Origin: Escallonia rubra
Taxonomy: Eukaryota > Streptophyta > Magnoliopsida > Escalloniales > Escalloniaceae
Assembly (NCBI GenBank): GCA_033065855.1
Contig: JAVXUO010003024.1
Span: 1-64,000, forward strand
Direction of reading: 5' to 3'
Length of the DNA: 64,000 nucleotides
The notes under the pieces are model-generated. The model worked only from the letters and a program-made list of their open reading frames with translations, was not told the DNA's origin and ran no database searches. This document shows, piece after piece, positions 57,937-64,000 of this stretch. Every line of letters begins with the position of its first letter. Position 1 is the first letter of the stretch. The position numbers and the translations under genes were made by a program.

Positions 57937-59380
57937 CCATGAAGCTTAGAATCTTATGAGCAGAGGTGGCATCAGTTAAAATGTTGATTTAGGGAAGATG
58001 ATAGCTATCTTTAGGGCAAGCCTTATTAAGTTTGGTGAAATCCATACAAACTAGTAGTCCATTTGATGTATGAAGTCTGTGGCCCAGACTAGTAGCTTGG
58101 CCACCTCTTCAGTGATGATAGACTAGTGCCTTAGCGCAAATGGGTGTTTCTTCACTTTGACCTGCTTGTGCTTTTCTCAATGCAAAGTTGGTGAGAAATG
58201 GATGATAGATCAGTGCCTGACAAACCTGATGTGCTCCAAGTGAATAAATTAGTGTTGGAGCAGAGGAAGGAGACCAACTCATCATGTAGGGTTGGCTCTA
58301 AGAGAGAAAATCCTCGACTAGTGGTCTAGATTTTGTTTCACCAAGGGCACAAAGATGAGGCCTTATCTTAGTTTGGCATGATGAAGCTTCTTTCTATCTC
58401 TGTGGTCCTCAATTGCAAGGGACTCTCCACCTCTATAGGAGGTCTCATAACACTTCAGAGCCATGTGCTACCAGATCACAAAGGACTACACTAGTCCCCA
58501 TCAGAATGGCGAATTTCATGGCCAGATGTATAGTGGAAGTAACAGATTTTAACTACCTAAGATCTGTTATTCATTAAACAATATTTGTAAGAGCACTTAA
58601 CCTTGATGATAAAAAAATTCAATTGTCTGAGTGGCATGGAATAGAATGGTTCCCGAGACCACTATGAGAAAAATGACCGCTTTAACTGAAATTGGATGTC
58701 CAGTAAAGCCATAAAGGAGATAGGAGCTAGGCTTAAGTTCCTCCTTAAAAGTTCTCAATTGCGATAATACCTCATCAAAGACGATATCGCATAGCTATCC
58801 GTATCTGTTAGGATGTGTTTTATGTCATACATGTCAATATGTGAAGTGACAACAAGGGCATCATCATGCAGAAGTTGCACGGCATTAAGATCTGAGTTGT
58901 CAAAACTTAGGGAGACCTTAGTTCATTTGGTAGGGACTTTAGTGATATTGACCTAGCACGCATAAGCTTTTCAAGCATTGTTAGATAGTTTGGCTGAGTT
59001 AAGGCCTCCTGAGATTGTGTTGACGATTGAGTGGGTTCTTAGGAGGACTTTCATCTTACTTCTTTATAGTTCTCACCTGGTAATTTGAGCACCAGTCACC
59101 GCCCTTAATGAAGTTCTTCAAGTAGCCTCTTGATATGAGGCTTTTGATCTCCTTTTTAAGTACTTACTTGCAATATTCTCTTTAGTGACCATGGTCCTTC
59201 TACAATGGAAAATACTACTAGGAGTAGCACCAGACGCCCAATGTTTCATTAGTTCCAGCTATCAAAAAATGGTCTTACTCCTTGATTGGTTTAAGATGTG
59301 CTCGTGTGAAGCACTTGTCTCCATTCTTCGGAGCTCAAGGTTTAAATTGATCTCTCTACTTCTATCCATTAGACATCTTG

Positions 59381-59713
59381 TCAATAGGGAGATTCGCATA
59401 TACTTCCGCGTGAATAAGAATCAAAGAAGAGTGATGGGTCAAACTCTTCTAGCCATGGTAGCAAGGTGACGCCAGAGTCTAAGTTATCAATTAGAAGCTT
59501 CCCCATGCTAAAAAGTAGGATTTCAAGGATTCCTTGGGTCCTTGAATTACGCAAAAATAGCACCGAAGAGTTCATGTGGTGTATGCGACTTGTAAGGAAG
59601 TTGAGACAGAATGATTCAACCAGATGTGCCCAACATGAGCTGGACTTTGGTGGCATGTGTTGGAACCACATGTGAGCAGCCCCTTCCAAGGTGATGGGGA
59701 TGGCACGACACAT
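59381..59713 (-). pseudogene. Gag fragment of the Tat element
   Basis: MCRAIPITLEGAAHMWFQHM matches the plant gypsy gag core (MCRAFP.TL.G.A..WF..L). Located between the 5' LTR and the RT fragment, as expected. Confidence 0.75.
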
Positions 59714-60534
59714 GATGGTCTCGAACCAAATGAAAATTCATGTAAGATGAAAATCACGCTAAGTGCTCGATCGGGTTGCCTGTGCCATTTTAGGATTCAC
59801 ACTGTAGCATCTTAAAACTGACTGGAGTTGGGAAGGCTCAATGTCTTCGGCAAAATGACAACCATGATGACTAGTGCCTTTATGTTGAGATTCTCCAAAT
59901 GGCAGTGCTGCTACCAGAATGATGTTGATGCATTGATGAGTGAGCCTCATAATAGCTCTTCTTGGTCCGTGCATGCTTGGGATGACAACGTTCCTTATTG
60001 TCAGAAGATATGGTATGGCCATCGCCATAGTTCTTGCCTTCCTGATGATGTACAAGGCAAGGTTCCAGTAGAATCCTACCGTCAGGTTGACCTTGAACGT
60101 CGGGTATGAGAGCCTTCAATTTCTAGATGTGAATGATAGCTAAGACAACGGTGCATGAATTATCTTTCACGGTTGTAGTTTATCATGCTCAATATGTCCT
60201 AGAAGGAAAGATCTAGGCTTACAACTGTTAAATAGGCTTTTGCAGAGCTTGAATAGTGCGCGAGCAGATTAGGCTACTCAGCCATCGTCTGAGGAGGAAA
60301 ATGAAGCTCCTGCAAGGGTGGTCGCAGTAGGGGTCCGTCAATCAGGAAGGTTGGTGAACTGAACTGGTTGCACGCACTGTGCAAGTTTCAGCACGGGAAC
60401 CAATGTCTCAAGAAGAGTATTAGAGTTCGTGGAGTTAGTATGGAAGACGACTTGAAAGCTATTTGGCCATCAAATTTCAGCGCCATGAGATCGACGGTGA
60501 GCTGAGCTAGCCAGTCTCTAGCTTGGTGCAAAAA

Positions 60535-60867
60535 TGTTGTGGATAAAATATGGGGAGACCATAATTAGCTCATGAAAGCATTTTTCACAGAAAAAACAAG
60601 ACATCGATAACTCACTTGATTGGAATCGGGCAGGGAATCTCTTATGTCTAAGTAAGTTTTTGAAAAAGGAGAACTCAAAAGATGAGGATTGGGGCTTAAA
60701 ACGTACTTTACCCACATGCCTAATGATTATGTTCATAGAGAGGAGAGGCTACCTTCTCCTAATGGAAGACAACCACTTGGTGATTATCCTGAGAGGACAA
60801 TTCTACATGAGAAAGAATACTCATCAGATTAAGGGATATGAGGTAGACCCATTAGATCTCTAATCTA
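60535..60867 (-). repeat. 5' LTR of the Tat element
   Basis: Direct repeat partner of 44793-45122. The short frames across it (60518-60736 -, 60660-60863 +) are not genes. Confidence 0.6.
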
Positions 60868-61200
60868 TGTGTGCTTTGAGTGTATTCTTAGTAGGTATAT
60901 ACATGCACACTCATGAAGACACATTTTAGAAGTTGGATAGATGGATTAAAGCCAAAGAAGCTTAAAGTTATAGTGGACATGCTATAGAAGCTTCATTAAG
61001 TCCAACGTCGAAGAGCAACAAATAATGCATCGGCTAAGTAACTATCGATTATAATTGATCTTTCCTATTATGTAACTAGTCTTGGTTTGATGCTTGGATT
61101 GATGACTATGACCTAAAAATACCTTAGGACGCCTTATGCATTGCATGTGAGTTCATAACCTTTCACACGAGTGTGGTTCTTGAAAATGAGTGAACTTTGG
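60868..61200. other. DNA between Tat and copia elements
   Basis: Nothing recognised. The left end of the copia LTR may lie in this stretch but no TG start with duplication could be chosen. Confidence 0.4.
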
Positions 61201-61377
61201 AGCTTACTCAGATTTTCTCAAAACAAATTTTGGTACTAATATTTTTATATCTAGATAAAACTTTTCATTAGCTTTCCAACGCAAAAAACGGCACCTCAAT
61301 CCGATTTTTCTAGAGAAAGTTATGCCCAAAATAGGAAAGGGGGTTCCGTGAGGCAGTTGATAGGCAGTAGGGTAATA

Positions 61378-61510
61378 CAGTCGACTGTAATTGAATACAG
61401 TCGACTGCATTGGTCAAAATTCAGTTCCAATGGCTATTTTCGAGGACAAAACTCCAACGGCTATTTTAGAGGGATTACAGTCGACTGCATTGGGAATACA
61501 GTCTCGACTG
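61378..61510. repeat. Repeated palindrome CAGTCGACTG in copia LTR
   Basis: The perfect 10-bp palindrome CAGTCGACTG occurs at 61378, 61398 and 61478, with a variant CAGTCTCGACTG at 61499. The surroundings also repeat a CCAA(T/C)GGCTATTTT phrase. They lie in the U3 part of the LTR, where they could act as enhancer sites. Confidence 0.85.
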
Positions 61511-62172
61511 CAATGGCAGTTTTGCTCACTTTATGCCTATAACGGCTATATTTCATTTTCTCTCTATATAAATTATTTGGGGCTTCATTATACACTATGG
61601 AAACCACATTCTAAGTCTCCATTCAATAGAGAAACATCAAGGCTCATAGATTAAACTTTTCTCTCTTCATCTTCATGATTTTACATCATTAAAGAGAGCA
61701 TCTTTGTGAGCAATTCTTTGATTGAGAGTGAGCATCCTTCAAGTCATCAAGTCATCGATTCTCTCATCTCTCTATTGCACTAGAGCTTCATTTGTACTCA
61801 TTTCCTTTCAAGAGGGTTTCTTTGTACACATTTGATCTTTATAAAAGGATTGTGATCAAGGCTTGGGTTTGTCAAGTCTTGGGTGAGCTTTGTGGATTCA
61901 AGGCTTGTGCTTGGTGTGGGGATATCACCAAGTGTTGTAAGGGTTTTGATCTTGACCCGGAAGAAGATTGTTTCTAGTGGATTCTAGTGCTCTTGCAAGG
62001 GACTTCCTTGAAGAGGTGGATGTAGGCTTGAGGGTATATCAAGCTGAACCATTTAAATCTCCTTGTCAAGTATCTCTAAACCCTTCTCTCTTTTCATTAT
62101 CGTTTTACATTTGTGTTTAGATGGAGGTTAGTTTTTTGTTAATCTCTCTAGGGTTATTTTATTGGTTTCAAG

Positions 62173-62185
62173 TGGTATCAAAGCC
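62173..62185 (+). other. Primer-binding site of the copia element
   Basis: TGGTATCAAAGCC two bases after the LTR end; complementary to the 3' end of initiator tRNA-Met as in most plant copia elements. Confidence 0.8.
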
Positions 62186-62229
62186 TCGACTTTTGATATT
62201 TTGGTTAACACCTAGAGAGTTAAAAGATC

Positions 62230-63960
62230 ATGGGGTTTCCTTGTCTTTAGGGGAGTTCTATTACTAGACCTCAACTTTTTGATGGGTCTTCATATAGTAT
62301 ATGGAAAATTAAGATGATAGTATTTTTAGAATCTGTAGATTATGAAATGTGGGGAATCATTGAAGATGGCCCTTATGTTCCAACCAAGTGGATTAGGAAT
62401 AAGCTTGTCCCAAAGGAAAAATCCGAATTTAATGACTATGATAGATATATGCTTTGCATGAATTCTAGAGCTAAGAATTGTCTTGTTTGTGCTCTAAACA
62501 CAAATGAACTCAATCGAGTTATTACGTGTGATTCGGCTAAGAGTATGTGGGATACACTTTAAGTCACTCATGAAGGGACTTCTTTTCTAAGAGATTCAAG
62601 GATGAATTTATGGCATAGAGAATATGAATTGTTTCAAATGTTTTTCGATGAATCTATTATGGAAATGAATTTTCGTTTCACTAAAATTGTTAATACTTTG
62701 AAACAATTAGGAAAAGATATCTCTAACGGTGATCTTGTGAGAAAGGTAATTTGGTCATTACCTAGAGAATGAGATACAAAAATCACCGCACTTTAAGAAT
62801 CAAAGGATCTCAATACCTTTCCATTGGATAAATTAATTTGCTCCTTGATGACCTATGAAATGCAACTCGAATCATCCGGGCAAAAAGTTCCAAAGAAGAA
62901 GAAGAAATGCATTGCTCTTAAAGCTTCATCAACAACGGATCAATCTTCATGTGCGGAGGAGAAAGACTTGAATAACAAAGAGATGGACATACTTGCAAAG
63001 GAATTCAATGAGTTTCTCAAAATTAAGAAAGTTGGAAACTCACACAAGAGCAAGAATGATTCAAGTGTAGATATTACCTCATGGGAGAATAAGAAGAAGA
63101 AAGGGTAAAAAAAAAAAAAGCACTCCATAAAAACATCAATCGAAGCCATCATTTGTAGTGATGATGATTCAAGTGGAGATGAAGGTGGTCATTTCGATGA
63201 TGGAGATGCAAATTTATGCTTCATGGCTCGAAAAGATGATGAGGTAAATTCTTCATATAGTGACAGTGATAGCAACTGCTCCAATGATGATATTCATGAT
63301 GCTTATGCTCTTTTATATGAAGAATCCATGAAATTAGCCAAGAAAAATTGTGCTTTGAGAAAACAAGTGCATGCGATTTCAAAAGAACTAGATGACTTAA
63401 AAAGTGATTATTGTAAGTTGCATGCCAAGAATGAATACATATCTAGCGATTTATATGTAGAGCGTGTGAATAATGATTTAGTTGAATTGATTGAGAGTAT
63501 TCCTAGCACAAAACAAATCTTTTGTAATACTTCGATTTTAGAAAAACAAAATAAAATTTTAAATCTTGAGATTTGTGATTTGAAAAGATACCTTCAAAAA
63601 TTTGTTGATGGTAAAAACAATTTGGATGTCATGCTTGGATACCAAAGAGTTGGCCTAAACAAAGGCGGTGTTGGATTAAATCCCCTCACCTTGCCTCCTA
63701 AAGTTTTTAAACAACAAGCTAGGTTAAATGTTCATCCAAGACAACCAAAGAACTATTGCACACCTTTTACATATTGTGGTTGGTGCAACAAGAAAGGGCA
63801 TACGACTAGTTATTGTCCTTGTAGAATTGTTCATGTTGGAGGTGTAAAGAAAATGTGGGTTGTTAAAGAGTTTCTTAATGTTGCTAAGACTAACACTTAT
63901 GGACCCAAGAAATGTGGGTACCAAAAGTTAGACCTAAATTGTGATTGTAGGTTGTTCAAA
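62230..63960 (+). pseudogene. Copia gag region (UBN2-type plus zinc knuckle)
   Basis: The N-terminal part has the plant copia gag pattern RPQLFDGSSYSIWKIKM, followed by VDYEMWGIIEDGP and SAKSMWDTL. A Lys/Glu-rich coiled-coil-like part follows (about 62880-63620). The zinc knuckle CGWCNKKGHTTSYC (63775-63816) has the CX2CX4HX4C spacing that binds viral-type RNA in the nucleocapsid. Lineage (possibly SIRE-like) is unsure. The region is broken and continues towards pol outside the window. Confidence 0.82.
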
Positions 63961-64000
63961 GCAAAGGCAAGTAGCAACAAGGAGAAGGTTCCAAGAAAAT

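Larger units (their letters stand above)
44793..60867 (-). mobile_element. Old Tat-lineage Ty3/gypsy element with antisense ORF region and nested insertions
   Basis: Fossil element, minus strand. Parts in minus-strand order: LTR 60867-60535, gag-like 59713-59381, RT-like near 57936-57745, RNase-H-like 55703-55421, integrase-like 54744-54412, then an accessory region with plus-strand (antisense) coding character (about 45980-48130) and LTR 45122-44793. The LTR copies (about 330 bp) have TG...CA/TA plus-strand ends and share CTCATGAA, ACAAGACA, GGAGAACTCAA, ATAGAGAG and ATGGAAGA.AA.CACTTGGTG. They are clearly diverged, so the element is old. It was later entered by a solo-forming LTR element (48477-54048) and a hAT (56001-57125); without these its length is about 9.4 kb. 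Tat-lineage elements such as Grande are known to carry antisense ORFs. It is broken in many places. No convincing target duplication was seen. Confidence 0.7.
61200..64000 (+). mobile_element. Ty1/copia retrotransposon, 5' part, cut by the window end
   Basis: Fossil element. The 5' LTR ends TTTCA at 62170 and is followed by TGGTATCAAAGCC (62173-62185), a tRNA-Met-type primer site. The LTR start is not resolved (before about 61200-61380). Downstream is a gag region. The element continues past 64000, so pol and the 3' LTR are not seen and its age cannot be estimated. The gag region is broken. Confidence 0.85.

Noticed and set aside
1-64000. tRNA, rRNA or snoRNA genes
   Set aside because: I looked for tRNA-like cloverleaf boxes and found only LTR primer-binding sites; a tRNAscan run would be decisive and cannot be done here.

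Overview
The window is plant nuclear DNA, most likely from a eudicot. Two host genes can be read through with normal GT-AG introns: a tetraspanin of the TET15 type (19584-20977, + strand) and an FLX-like coiled-coil gene (29613-31690, - strand). Almost everything else is transposon debris or simple-sequence repeat. I found no rRNA, tRNA, CRISPR array or bacterial-style operon.

Layout. 66-1652 is a fold-back element whose two halves are reverse complements of each other (CA/CT-rich left, TG/AG-rich right). Beside it lie a broken FAR1/MULE-type transposase (1651-2430, +) and a broken plant-mobile-domain (PMD) gene on the other strand (3240-4501). 5774-16311 is an old minus-strand Ty3/gypsy element with 2.9-kb LTRs; a second gypsy element (5916-11863, +) sits inside one of its LTRs. 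16900-17600 holds an RNase-H-like remnant and 18167-18830 a short poly(A) retroposon.

TET15 follows. A 4.4-kb LINE (21145-25560, -) ends 167 bp beyond its stop codon. Next come a long-TIR element (25790-26950), a second copy of the short retroposon family with a 14-bp target duplication (27420-28605), and AT-rich DNA carrying a perfect palindrome and a 136-bp MITE (29030-29360). The FLX-like gene and its upstream DNA (31.7-39.3 kb, full of local duplications) follow, with a possible 5'-UTR exon near 39.13-39.33 kb. A 5'-truncated LINE occupies 39443-41800.

The right third is layered LTR material. A solo gypsy LTR (41932-44531) has a perfect TGTAA target duplication. An old minus-strand Tat-lineage gypsy element (44793-60867) carries an antisense accessory-ORF region and has been entered by a second solo LTR (48477-54048, perfect ATGAC duplication) and by a non-autonomous hAT element (56001-57125, perfect 8-bp duplication CTTGTTAG). 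The 48477-54048 solo LTR itself contains a GC-rich LTR-like insert with four successive tandem arrays. The window ends in the 5' part of a Ty1/copia element (LTR end 62170, primer site, gag).

The two host genes have no evident functional link. TET15-type tetraspanins are four-pass membrane proteins; FLX-like proteins are nuclear coiled-coil proteins, some of which act on FLC expression and flowering. I see no new multi-gene system. The most unusual structures are the fold-back element, the stacked tandem arrays at 51.6-53.0 kb and the shared retroposon family.
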